A program made the translations under genes and the position numbers. From contig NZ_MZNT01000007.1 in assembly GCF_002042965.1 (NCBI RefSeq), forward strand, positions 186,001 through 250,000: a stretch of 64,000 nucleotides of DNA, written 5' to 3'. Each line of letters begins with the position of its first letter. Positions within the stretch are counted from its first letter, which is position 1. Shown here piece by piece: positions 37,523-45,894 of the stretch. The notes under the pieces are model-generated. The model made no database searches. It was not told the DNA's origin and saw nothing but the letters and a program-made list of their open reading frames with translations. The stretch is from Paenibacillus sp. 32352. GTDB taxonomy: Bacteria; Bacillota; Bacilli; Paenibacillales; NBRC-103111.

Positions 37523-38488
37523 TTATGCGGATTTCTTGCGGTCGATGAGGACGGCGATAAGAATAACAATCCCTTTGACAACCATTTGGTAGAAGGAGGA
37601 TACGCCGAGCAGGTTAAGACCATTGTTCAGCGTACCGATAATCAAGGCACCAATCAGTGTACCTACGATACGACCGCGACCGCCGGAAAGACTAGTTCCC
37701 CCGAGGACGACCGCTGCGATTGCATCCAGCTCATAAGAGGTACCTGCCGTTGGCTGCGCCGAGTTCAGACGGGATGTCAGGATAGCCCCCGCCAATGCGG
37801 ACAGCATTCCTGCCAAAGAATAAATCATAATTTTCACGCGTGGCACTTTAATACCGGAAACGATAGATGCTTTTTCATTACCGCCGATAGCATAAGTTTT
37901 CCGCCCGAAGGAGGTTTTGTTCAGAACAACCCACAGAATAACAAAAGCAATGATCATCGTAACGGCCGGTACCGGGATGCCCAGCATATACCCACGGCCA
38001 AACATCTGGAACGTTAAGCTGTCGCCTAATCCGGTAATCGGATTCCCGTTCGTGTATACCAGCGTCAAACCTCTAAAAATCGTCATCGTTGCCAGAGTAG
38101 CGATAAACGGAGCCATCTTCCCCTTGGTAATCATAAATCCGTTAACCATCCCCATCACGCCGCCTAGCAAACAGCCGATAATAATGGCCAGAACCGGATC
38201 AAAGCCGGCAACCATCATGTTAGCGACAAATGCGCTCGATAGCGCCAATATAGAACCGACGGACAAGTCGATGCCCCCGGTCAAGATAACAAACGTCATG
38301 CCGAACGCGATCAGAGCATTAATGGACACCTGCCGCAGCAAATTTAATATGTTGAGCGGTTCCAAAAAGCTTGGATTAAGCACGGATACAATGATAATCA
38401 AGATGATTAAGCCGAGCAGAGGACCTAATTTTTGTGTAATTTGCGATACTTGCAAGCCTTTGGACGATGCTTCATTCTTCGTTGTCAT
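37523..38488 (-). CDS. rbsC: D-ribose ABC transporter permease
   Basis: A 321-residue membrane protein of the BPD_transp_2 family with about eight helices. Conserved pieces are VILTGGIDLSVGSILALSSA, VNGFMITKGKMAPFIATLAT and AIAAVVLGGTSLSGGRGRIVGT. It forms the ribose channel together with RbsA. It lies one base after rbsA and 14 bases before rbsB. Confidence 0.95.
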   Translation of the reverse strand: MTTKNEASSKGLQVSQITQKLGPLLGLIILIIIVSVLNPSFLEPLNILNLLRQVSINALIAFGMTFVILTGGIDLSVGSILALSSAFVANMMVAGFDPVLAIIIGCLLGGVMGMVNGFMITKGKMAPFIATLATMTIFRGLTLVYTNGNPITGLGDSLTFQMFGRGYMLGIPVPAVTMIIAFVILWVVLNKTSFGRKTYAIGGNEKASIVSGIKVPRVKIMIYSLAGMLSALAGAILTSRLNSAQPTAGTSYELDAIAAVVLGGTSLSGGRGRIVGTLIGALIIGTLNNGLNLLGVSSFYQMVVKGIVILIAVLIDRKKSA

Positions 38489-38489
38489 A

Positions 38490-39971
38490 TTACTGTCCCC
38501 CTGTCGCGAACATCATTATTTTTTCCTGTGTTGCTTCTTCTTTACTCAATTCCCCTGTGATGCGCCCTTCGTGGACAACAACAATGCGGTCACTCATGCC
38601 CAGCACTTCCGGGAGCTCGGAGGAGACCATAATGATCGCAACACCATGCCCTGTCAGCTCGTTCATCAGCTGATAAATTTCGCGCTTGGCGCCAACGTCC
38701 ACGCCTCGGGTCGGCTCGTCCAGAATCAGGAGCTTAGGTCCGATCCCGATCCACTTGGCGATGACCACCTTCTGCTGGTTACCGCCGGACAGATTGCCTG
38801 CCGCCGTTTCGGACGAATGGGTCTTGATTTGCAGCCGCTTGATCAGGGCATCCACGAACGTTTTTTCCTTCTGCGCCGAGATCAGCCCTTTGGAAGTATA
38901 GCTGCTCAGACTTGGCAGCACCATATTGTCCCGTACCGAGAAATCCAGAATCAGCCCTTCATCCTTACGGTCCTCGGTAATGAACCCGATCCCCAGATTA
39001 ACGGCGTCAACCGGCTTACGGATAACCGCTTTTTTGCCGAACAAGTAAAGCTCTCCGCTGTCGAGACGATCCAGACCAAATATTGCCCTCATAATCTCGG
39101 TGCGTCCGGAGCCCATAAGCCCGGAGAAGCCTACAATTTCACCGGCACGGATCTGGAAGTTTACATCCTCAAACCATCCCTTCCGGGTGGCATGCTTCAC
39201 TTCAAGGACAACCTCGCCCGGATTTGGTGTTCTTGCAGGATAACGCTCGGTCAATTCACGGCCAACCATTTTCTTAACGACTTCGTCAAAATTCGTATCC
39301 GGAATGCTCTTCGTGTCTACGGTTCGTCCGTCCCTCATGACGGTAATCCGGTCGCAGATGGCGAATATTTCTTCCATTCGATGCGAAATATACACGATGG
39401 AGACGCCGTCTTTCTTCAACGACTCAATCACCTCGAACAGCTTCTGAATCTCTCTTTCCGTCAAGGCTGAGGTCGGTTCATCCATAATGATGACTTTGGT
39501 GTCTGTAAGCAGCGCTTTGGCAATTTCGATCATTTGCTGCTGTCCGACAGAGCATTGTCCGGCTTCAATATTCAACGGAATGTCTACGGAGAGCTTGCGG
39601 AACTGCTCGTTTGCGAGCGCCTTCATCTCGTTCCCCTTAAGAAAGCCCCAGCGGGACGATACTTCACGGCCGATGAACAGGTTCTCGAGAACCGTCATAT
39701 CCGGCCATACGTTAAGCTCCTGATGAATAAATGCAATACCATTGCGTTCCGCTTCTTTAGGATTGGCATAATAGGTTTCCTTGCCGTCGATGACAATCGT
39801 TCCTTCATCTCTGGCGTGGACCCCGGTAAGAATGTTCATCAATGTGGACTTACCGGCACCGTTCTCGCCCATTAGCGCATGAACCTCGCCCTCGCGCAGT
39901 TCAAAATCGACACCGGACAGCACCTGATTGCTTCCAAAGGCTTTGTGGATCCCATTCATTCGAATGTGCAT
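38490..39971 (-). CDS. rbsA: D-ribose ABC transporter ATP-binding protein (two ATPase domains)
   Basis: A 493-residue protein with tandem ATPase domains. The first has an intact Walker A (GENGAGKSTLMN), signature CSVGQQQMIEIAKAL and Walker B VIIMDEPTSAL. The second has the degenerate loop GLMGSGRTEIM usual for RbsA/MglA proteins, signature LSGGNQQKVVIAKW and LLILDEPTRGVD. It powers ribose uptake through RbsC. It follows rbsD by 12 bases. Confidence 0.95.
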   Translation of the reverse strand: MHIRMNGIHKAFGSNQVLSGVDFELREGEVHALMGENGAGKSTLMNILTGVHARDEGTIVIDGKETYYANPKEAERNGIAFIHQELNVWPDMTVLENLFIGREVSSRWGFLKGNEMKALANEQFRKLSVDIPLNIEAGQCSVGQQQMIEIAKALLTDTKVIIMDEPTSALTEREIQKLFEVIESLKKDGVSIVYISHRMEEIFAICDRITVMRDGRTVDTKSIPDTNFDEVVKKMVGRELTERYPARTPNPGEVVLEVKHATRKGWFEDVNFQIRAGEIVGFSGLMGSGRTEIMRAIFGLDRLDSGELYLFGKKAVIRKPVDAVNLGIGFITEDRKDEGLILDFSVRDNMVLPSLSSYTSKGLISAQKEKTFVDALIKRLQIKTHSSETAAGNLSGGNQQKVVIAKWIGIGPKLLILDEPTRGVDVGAKREIYQLMNELTGHGVAIIMVSSELPEVLGMSDRIVVVHEGRITGELSKEEATQEKIMMFATGGQ

Positions 39972-39983
39972 AAAGGCTCCTCC

Positions 39984-40385
39984 TTATGAACCAAAATAGA
40001 CGCCTGCTTGTAAAATGATGTTCGCATACGGCTTGGCTTCGCCTGTACGAATGACCGCTTTAGCCTTCTTCGTCAGCTGCTTGAACTCTTCATGAGAGCA
40101 TTGCTGAATCGAAATCCCGTTGAATTTATTTTGTATATAATGAAAGGCTGCCGGGTTGTCCGAGCCCATCTCCTCCGCAATGACCGCCTTCTCCACTTCC
40201 ATGTCGGCGGCTATGGCGTTAACGGTTTCCTCAAAGCCTGGAGAGCCGTGAGTTAAGGCCAAATCGATTTTCTTGACCCCTTCGGGTATAGGAAGCCCGA
40301 CATCCGCAATCACTATCGTATCGGTATGACCCAGATCGGCCAGAACCTTAGAGATATGACTGTTCAATATCCCATGCTTTTTCAT
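39984..40385 (-). CDS. rbsD: D-ribose pyranase
   Basis: A 133-residue protein, the normal RbsD length. It converts beta-ribopyranose to the furanose form needed by ribokinase. The catalytic His20 is in LADLGHTDTIVIADVGLPIP, and the C-terminal AIIRTGE-like segment reads AVIRTGEAKPYANIILQAGV. It begins one base after the rbsK stop. Confidence 0.95.
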   Translation of the reverse strand: MKKHGILNSHISKVLADLGHTDTIVIADVGLPIPEGVKKIDLALTHGSPGFEETVNAIAADMEVEKAVIAEEMGSDNPAAFHYIQNKFNGISIQQCSHEEFKQLTKKAKAVIRTGEAKPYANIILQAGVYFGS

Positions 40386-40386
40386 C

Positions 40387-41265
40387 TCAGATCTGCACCT
40401 CCACTTCCTGACGGCTCGGCATGCCGCCTTGAGCCCCGAACTTGGTCACGGATAAGGAAGCGGCACGATTGGCGAACCGAACGCTCTCATAGACGGGTTT
40501 CCCCTCCGCCAATGCAACCGCAAAAGCTGCATTAAACGTATCCCCAGCACCCGTTGTGTCCACCGCTTCCACCTTATAAGAAGGAACCAGTACTTCCTGC
40601 GTACCGTCAAAATAACGGACTCCTCTGCTGCCTTCAGTTATAAACAGCTTGTTCGGGTATTTGCGGAGCGCTTCGGAAACGGTCATATCTGCGAAGATCA
40701 TTTTCGCTTCATGCTCATTAGGCGTTAGATAAGCCGCGTTCTCGATCACTTCTTTCTCCAAAGGCCGAGCGGGAGCCGGATTCAGCAAAAGCGGAATGCC
40801 CAGCTTTCGGCAAATTCTGCTGACATGAGTGACGGTTTCCTCCGGCATCTCCTGCTGAATCATCACCATATCCGCATTATTAAAAGCATCCAGGGAACGA
40901 TCAATGTAGTGCGGTGTAACCTCATTATTCGCAGCTTTTATGACAACAATACTATTATCGCCTTCTGCCAGAATGATATGAGCGGTACCGCTTCCACAAT
41001 GTGTAACCGGTTCCACATAGTCGACAGAAACATGATTTCGTTTCAAATTGTTTACAATCTCTACGCCGAATGGGTCGTCCCCCACTCTTCCAATCATAGT
41101 AACATCGGCACCAAGACGCGCTGCGGCCACTGCCTGATTGGCGCCTTTCCCACCGGGAACGGTGCTGAAGCTGTCCCCAAGAACCGTCTCTCCGGCTCCC
41201 GGGCGCTTCGCCGATGTTACAACAAGATCCATGGATGCGCTTCCTACTACGATAATTTTAACCAC
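40387..41265 (-). CDS. rbsK: Ribokinase
   Basis: A 292-residue PfkB-family kinase. It phosphorylates ribose to ribose 5-phosphate. The N-terminal signature is GGKGANQAVAAARLGADVTM; the anion hole and catalytic Asp are in AVDTTGAGDTFNAAFAVALA; NPAPARPL is the ribokinase-specific strand. It begins 6 bases after rbsR. Confidence 0.95.
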   Translation of the reverse strand: MVKIIVVGSASMDLVVTSAKRPGAGETVLGDSFSTVPGGKGANQAVAAARLGADVTMIGRVGDDPFGVEIVNNLKRNHVSVDYVEPVTHCGSGTAHIILAEGDNSIVVIKAANNEVTPHYIDRSLDAFNNADMVMIQQEMPEETVTHVSRICRKLGIPLLLNPAPARPLEKEVIENAAYLTPNEHEAKMIFADMTVSEALRKYPNKLFITEGSRGVRYFDGTQEVLVPSYKVEAVDTTGAGDTFNAAFAVALAEGKPVYESVRFANRAASLSVTKFGAQGGMPSRQEVEVQI

Positions 41266-41271
41266 GCAGCT

Positions 41272-42249
41272 TCACACCTTTCTTGTCGTATCCCGCTCTG
41301 TGAATGTAACGGGCATCTGTATTGTTTTTTGGTCTGGATTTTGATTGTCGATCAATCGAATAAGTAGCCCGGCAGCTGTACTTCCCATATCATAAGCCGG
41401 CTGGCGAATCGTCGTAAGCGACGGCGTCAGCAGACTGCTGAGCGGAATATCGTCAAATCCTATGATCTGTACGTCGTCCGGAACCTTCTTGCCCAACCGG
41501 AGAGCTTCGTGCAGAACCGCTGTAGCGACAATATCATTACTTGCGATGACCCCATCGGTATCAGGGAATTGCTCGAACAGCTCTTGAGCCCAGTTGCCCG
41601 CTTCCGTAAAAGAATAGGACGAGGTTTGAACTACGTTATAGGCAATCCCTTGATCACGAAGCACGTCAATGGCGCCTTGATAACGATCCTGTGCCGGACG
41701 GATGTGCTTAGGTCCTTGAATAATCGTGATCTGACGGCTGCCGCGGGTCACGATCTCATGGGCTGCCATTCTTCCGCCCTCTCGTCCATCCGAATATACG
41801 GAAGGCCGGTTATCCGCCGTCCGGTCGAGAAACACGACGGGAATACCCAGCTTCCGGTATGTATCTGTGTCCGGATAGTTGGTAGAGGCGATAACCCCGA
41901 CTACGTTATTTTGAATGAACGTTTGGATATATTCTTTTTCCTTGTTCGTGTTCTCGTCGCTGTTGCCAATGATAATGCGAAAATCATGCTTGTGCATCTC
42001 ATCCTCCACCCCGCGGGCAAGCTCGGGAAAGAAGGGGTTGGTGATATCCGGCAGCAGCAGGCCGATGAGCCTGGATTTGCGTTTATATAAAGAACGAGCG
42101 ACCTCATTAGGCGTGTAATTCAACTCACGGATAGCAGCTTCTACCTTTTTGCGGGTATCTTCATGCACGTAGCCAATCTCGTTAAGCACCCGCGATACGG
42201 TTGCCACCGAAACGCCCGCATGTTTAGCCACTTCTTTAATGGTTGCCAT
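41272..42249 (-). CDS. rbsR: LacI-family ribose operon repressor
   Basis: A 325-residue protein with an N-terminal HTH and hinge (MATIKEVAKHAGVSVATVSR, then YTPNEVARSLYKRKSRLIGL) and a ribose-binding-protein-like core (GVIASTNYPDTDTYRKLGIP, VIASNDIVATAVLHEALRLG, IIGFDDIPLSSLLTPSLTTI). It is the first gene of the rbs operon and has a LacI-type operator just after the -10 box of its own promoter, so it should repress itself and the whole operon. Confidence 0.92.
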   Translation of the reverse strand: MATIKEVAKHAGVSVATVSRVLNEIGYVHEDTRKKVEAAIRELNYTPNEVARSLYKRKSRLIGLLLPDITNPFFPELARGVEDEMHKHDFRIIIGNSDENTNKEKEYIQTFIQNNVVGVIASTNYPDTDTYRKLGIPVVFLDRTADNRPSVYSDGREGGRMAAHEIVTRGSRQITIIQGPKHIRPAQDRYQGAIDVLRDQGIAYNVVQTSSYSFTEAGNWAQELFEQFPDTDGVIASNDIVATAVLHEALRLGKKVPDDVQIIGFDDIPLSSLLTPSLTTIRQPAYDMGSTAAGLLIRLIDNQNPDQKTIQMPVTFTERDTTRKV

Positions 42250-42269
42250 CTCAGCTTCTCTCCTTAATG

Positions 42270-42283
42270 TGGAACCGGTTACA
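42270..42283 (-). promoter_or_regulatory. RbsR/CcpA-type operator
   Basis: On the minus strand TGTAACCGGTTCCA fits the catabolite-element consensus TGNAANCGNWNNCA fully, with ACCGGT at its centre as in other LacI-family operators. It sits between the -10 box and the rbsR start, where a bound protein would stop initiation. Confidence 0.65.
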
Positions 42284-42288
42284 CATAT

Positions 42289-42317
42289 AAAATATCACAA
42301 TCGTTCTTTTTTGGCAA
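42289..42317 (-). promoter_or_regulatory. Promoter of the ribose operon
   Basis: On the minus strand -35 TTGCCA (complement of 42312-42317), a 17-base spacer and -10 TATTTT preceded by TGn (complement of 42289-42294) form an extended sigma-A promoter, 40 bases upstream of rbsR. Confidence 0.6.
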
Positions 42318-42381
42318 GACGGAATCTTATCCCTGTTGGTCTTACTCCCTATTTGTACAGGCTGAAGAGGCAACCGAGGAC

Positions 42382-43491
42382 TTAATCGATTGCCTGTAGT
42401 ATGCTTCCATCCTGTAAGGATGTCTGGTTCCGCGGCAGCTCAATATAGAAAGTAAAATGTCCGTTTTGATGACCAAGACCTAACCGGCCGTTATGCAGTT
42501 CAATGATATTTTGGGCGATCGAAAGACCGAGGCCCGCCCCCTGCGCTGTGTCGCTATCGTGACGGGACGACTCTACTTTATAAAACCGTTCAAATAACCT
42601 GCGTTCCTGCTCCTCGGTTAGCGGCTGCCCTACGTTCTCGACCGCGAGATAGATTTGATCTTCCCAGATGGAGAGCCTTACTGTAATTTCCCCGGGGTTA
42701 TATGAGAATTTGAGTGCGTTGATCAGCAGATTATCGATTGCTCTTACTAGCATTTCAGCATCTACGTCACCATAGATCGGCATAGGCTCACGAACAACAT
42801 TGATGGACAAGCCTTGCTCCTGGGCGATCGGTTCAAACTCATTCAGCATTTGCTCGAGCAAGCTGCTCAAGTCTACCGTCGACTTGATTAATTGAACGCT
42901 TCCGCTGGTCAAGCGGGTATACTCGAACAAATCATCTATAAGCTTTTTCAGCTGCTGGGTTTTATTGAAGGCATTCGTAATATATCGTTTATGCTCTTCG
43001 ATATTTTGATAATCATCATGCTTCAGCAGGTTTAAATAGCCTGCGATGCTTGTTAACGGTGTTCGCAAATCATGGGAAACATTCGTGATCAGCTCCATCT
43101 TCGACTTCTCGATCCGCCGTTCATTCTCCATCATGGACTGCAGCTGATCCGCCATATAATTAATATTGCTTGCCACGATGCCCAGTTCATCCTGTTTTCT
43201 TATAGGCACCCGATGGCTCAGATTGCCCTGTGCGATAGACATTAAGCATTCGCCCATGGATCTCAAATATCGAACGTCACGGCGCATAAACAAAAAGAAA
43301 AGGAACATGAAGAGCCCAAAGAACAGCAGCAGCGAGATCACTTGGTCCAGATAGCCCGGCTCGAATGAAATATAATTCCCATAAACAAACGAGATCATAG
43401 CTGTGAGAAAGAAGCTCAGGAATGACCCGCCCACGATACGTACGCGAATGCTCTTATTCCAGTTCAGCAGGGAAAAGAAGTATTTAATCAA
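42382..43491 (-). CDS. Sensor histidine kinase (VanS/PhoR-like)
   Basis: A 369-residue kinase. Two membrane segments (about 20-40 and 50-68) enclose only a very short outer loop, so it may sense the membrane itself or a partner. HAMP-like residues 70-120 precede the phospho-acceptor His140 (NVSHDLRTPLTSIAGYLNLL). The ATP site shows the N box (LVRAIDNLLINALKFS), G1 (VENVGQPL, where the usual Asp is Glu), F box (ERFYKVESS) and G2 (GAGLGLSIAQNII). Its gene overlaps the response regulator gene by eight bases, so the two form a two-component system. Confidence 0.9.
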   Translation of the reverse strand: MIKYFFSLLNWNKSIRVRIVGGSFLSFFLTAMISFVYGNYISFEPGYLDQVISLLLFFGLFMFLFFLFMRRDVRYLRSMGECLMSIAQGNLSHRVPIRKQDELGIVASNINYMADQLQSMMENERRIEKSKMELITNVSHDLRTPLTSIAGYLNLLKHDDYQNIEEHKRYITNAFNKTQQLKKLIDDLFEYTRLTSGSVQLIKSTVDLSSLLEQMLNEFEPIAQEQGLSINVVREPMPIYGDVDAEMLVRAIDNLLINALKFSYNPGEITVRLSIWEDQIYLAVENVGQPLTEEQERRLFERFYKVESSRHDSDTAQGAGLGLSIAQNIIELHNGRLGLGHQNGHFTFYIELPRNQTSLQDGSILQAID

Positions 43492-44185
43492 CTTTATATC
43501 CTACCCCCCACACGGTTTTGATATATCGGGGCTCCCGCGGATTATCTTCGATCTTCTCGCGGATATTCCGGATATGCACCATGACCGTATTATCGGATAA
43601 AAATTTATCCTCCTTCCACACGTTCTGATAGATTTTCTCTATGCTGAACACATGGCCGCGATGACTTGCCATCAGTTCCAGGATCGAGAACTCGATAGGC
43701 GTCAAGGACACTTCCTTCCCGTTAACGGTGACTACGTGGCGTTTTCGATTTATTACGAGCTCGTCAATTTCCGTGATCTGCTCATCCGTATCGAGTCGTC
43801 CGCTTCCTCCTGCCTTGGCCAGAGTCTGCCGCCGGAATTGCGCCTTCACCCTGGCGATCAGCTCCAAGGGGTTAAACGGCTTGCTGATATAATCGTCCGC
43901 TCCTGTCGTAAGCCCGGTAATTTTGTCCATATCCTCCCCTTTTGCAGAAAGCATGATGATAGGGGCATTGGTCTTCTCCCGCATTTTCATGCACGCCTGA
44001 ATCCCATCCATGGTAGGCATCATGACATCCAAAATGATCAAATCAACAGACTCCTTAAGCATGATTTTCAAAGCTTGAGCCCCGTCCTCCGCTTCCAATA
44101 TTCTGTAGCCCTCATTGCGCAAATAGATACGAATAATATCTCTGATTTCCAAATCATCGTCCGTGACCAGAATCGTTTTGACCAA
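43484..44185 (-). CDS. OmpR-family response regulator
   Basis: A 233-residue regulator. The start is TTG at 44185 with AAGGAGG 8 bases upstream; an in-frame codon at 44212 lacks a ribosome site. The receiver has the acidic pair in VTDDDLEIRD, the phosphorylated Asp in LIILDVMMPTMDG and Lys in ISKPFNPLEL. A winged helix fills the C-terminus (LTPIEFSILELMASHRGHVF, then VMVHIRNIREKIED). It is followed by its kinase with an eight-base overlap and preceded by a methyltransferase about 110 bases upstream. Confidence 0.92.
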   Translation of the reverse strand: MVKTILVTDDDLEIRDIIRIYLRNEGYRILEAEDGAQALKIMLKESVDLIILDVMMPTMDGIQACMKMREKTNAPIIMLSAKGEDMDKITGLTTGADDYISKPFNPLELIARVKAQFRRQTLAKAGGSGRLDTDEQITEIDELVINRKRHVVTVNGKEVSLTPIEFSILELMASHRGHVFSIEKIYQNVWKEDKFLSDNTVMVHIRNIREKIEDNPREPRYIKTVWGVGYKVD

Positions 44186-44293
44186 TACATCCGCCTCCTT
44201 GCAGTATGCCACTCCCCGGCATGGTATTATGTTTACATTACCATATTCTTACACCCCATGCTCGAAATATAGGTGTTCTCACGGTTTGGAAAC

Positions 44294-44857
44294 TTATTTT
44301 TTTCGGCAAACATAGACAAATGCGGGAGGCAGATTCATCGGTACAAATTGAATATGCTCGATCTCCAGCCGTTCGCTTAATTGCCGTTTCATCTGCTGGG
44401 AATATTGAAAGGCGATGAACAGCCCGCCCGTTCTAAGCGAGGCGATGATCTGATCCATGAGCTGGTCCCGAACCTGCTGTGGAAAGTTGAAAAAAGGAAG
44501 GCCGCTAAGAATACAATCCAGTTCTTCAATCCCTTCGTTCATCATAGCGGATTGAAGTCTGCACGCATCGCCGTAGCAAGGATAATCGGGATATTGCCGC
44601 CGCAAACCGGAATGCAGCTGCGGGTCTTTTTCGAATAAAAGTATTTTCGCATCTTCGTGTATTTTCGAGCTCAGATGTTTTGTTATGGCGCCTGTCCCCG
44701 ACCCCAGTTCAGCCAAATGCTTAACCTCATCCCAAGGAACGTGTTGAAGCATCGTTTGGGCCAAGTAGACGGAGCTCGGAGTTACACTCCCGATTTGTCC
44801 CGGGTGCCGGGTGAATTTATATAAAAATAACAGCTTTTCTTGAACGGATTTCATCAT
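44294..44857 (-). CDS. SAM-dependent methyltransferase, phospholipid N-methyltransferase-like
   Basis: A 187-residue protein resembling PmtA/KsgA-type enzymes: FTRHPGQIGSVTPSSVYLAQ as N-terminal pattern, motif I LAELGSGTGAITKHL, VILLFEKDP-like acidic strand (ILLFEKDPQL), and LDCILSGLPFFNFPQ as motif IV, where the PmtA group has SGLPF. The family methylates phosphatidylethanolamine in some bacteria. A two-component system follows on the same strand, and a putative lipid-modifying module is divergent, so a membrane-lipid role fits, but this is inference. Confidence 0.75.
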   Translation of the reverse strand: MMKSVQEKLLFLYKFTRHPGQIGSVTPSSVYLAQTMLQHVPWDEVKHLAELGSGTGAITKHLSSKIHEDAKILLFEKDPQLHSGLRRQYPDYPCYGDACRLQSAMMNEGIEELDCILSGLPFFNFPQQVRDQLMDQIIASLRTGGLFIAFQYSQQMKRQLSERLEIEHIQFVPMNLPPAFVYVCRKK

Positions 44858-45078
44858 GTTATAATCGCCACTCCCTTCGAATTTATCCTAAGAGTAACGG
44901 ATAAATCTGCAGAACAAACGAAGGAGTTTCTTAAGATATTCTGAAGATTAAGCAGATTTTCCCCTCAAAGTACAAGGATAATCACATAGATTAAGAGAAT
45001 GTATAGAGAACCGATATCCAAAATATAGTTTATTTGGAATCCCCCCATCAATAAATAGCAACAAGATTGGAGAACGCT

Positions 45079-45894
45079 ATGACTTTCCCTATTTGGATCA
45101 ACCTTGGATTTATAAGGCTTCATCCCCATATCGTCTTTGAAGCATTGGCTTATTTTATTGGCTTTCGAGTGTACCTATTTACTCGCAGCAAGGACAAAAT
45201 TCCGGCTGAACAGGGCATATGGGTCATCGTAGGAGCGATCTTAGGAGCAGCTATCGGCTCCAAGATACTGTATTGGCTGGAGGATCCTATTAAAACTATA
45301 GAAAATTGGAACAGCTACACCTATTTGATGGAAGGAAAGACGATTGTCGGAGGACTGTTAGGCGGGCTGATTGGTGTGGAGTGGGTTAAAAAGCGTGTCG
45401 GTATTACTCGGTCAACAGGGGATGATATGGCGCTGCCGCTTATATTGGGTATGGCGATCGGACGCATCGGCTGCTTTATGACAGGGCTGGACGACCATAC
45501 CTATGGTACTCCTACGTCTTGGATTATAGGCGTCGATTTTGGTGATGGCATCCCTCGTCATCCTACTCAGCTCTATGAGATTGTCTTCTTAGTGCTGCTT
45601 GGCGGCTTTCTGCTTATTTGGAAACACCGGAAGAGAACGCACGAGATGTCAACGTCATCTGCCTTCAGGCCGATACCCGATGGAGCTATGTTTCAGCTGT
45701 TTATGACAGGATATTTAGCTTTTCGCTTGGTCATAGACTTCATCAAGCCGACGCCTCATCCTTTTATCGGGTTAAACAACATTCAATTAGCTTGTCTCGC
45801 AGGCTTGATCTATTACATCGTTTTATTGAACAAATGGCTTGGCAAATCACACAGCATACCTAAGGAGGATTACCGTAATGTCAACCAAGAATAG
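45079..45894 (+). CDS. Paralogue of prolipoprotein diacylglyceryl transferase (Lgt family)
   Basis: A 271-residue membrane protein with about seven helices. ATG 45079 follows GGAG by 6 bases. It keeps family motifs GRIGCF (Lgt: GRIGNF), PRHPTQLYE, and the late Arg in AFRLVIDFIKP. By eye two residues needed in E. coli Lgt differ: the HGG motif before LIGV reads GKTIVGGLLGGLIGV, with no His, and the Asn of GRIGNF is Cys. Normal Lgt moves a diacylglyceryl group from phosphatidylglycerol to the lipobox Cys. This copy may act on another acceptor or lipid. Its end overlaps the radical SAM gene by 17 bases, so translation is coupled. Confidence 0.8.
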   Translation: MTFPIWINLGFIRLHPHIVFEALAYFIGFRVYLFTRSKDKIPAEQGIWVIVGAILGAAIGSKILYWLEDPIKTIENWNSYTYLMEGKTIVGGLLGGLIGVEWVKKRVGITRSTGDDMALPLILGMAIGRIGCFMTGLDDHTYGTPTSWIIGVDFGDGIPRHPTQLYEIVFLVLLGGFLLIWKHRKRTHEMSTSSAFRPIPDGAMFQLFMTGYLAFRLVIDFIKPTPHPFIGLNNIQLACLAGLIYYIVLLNKWLGKSHSIPKEDYRNVNQE

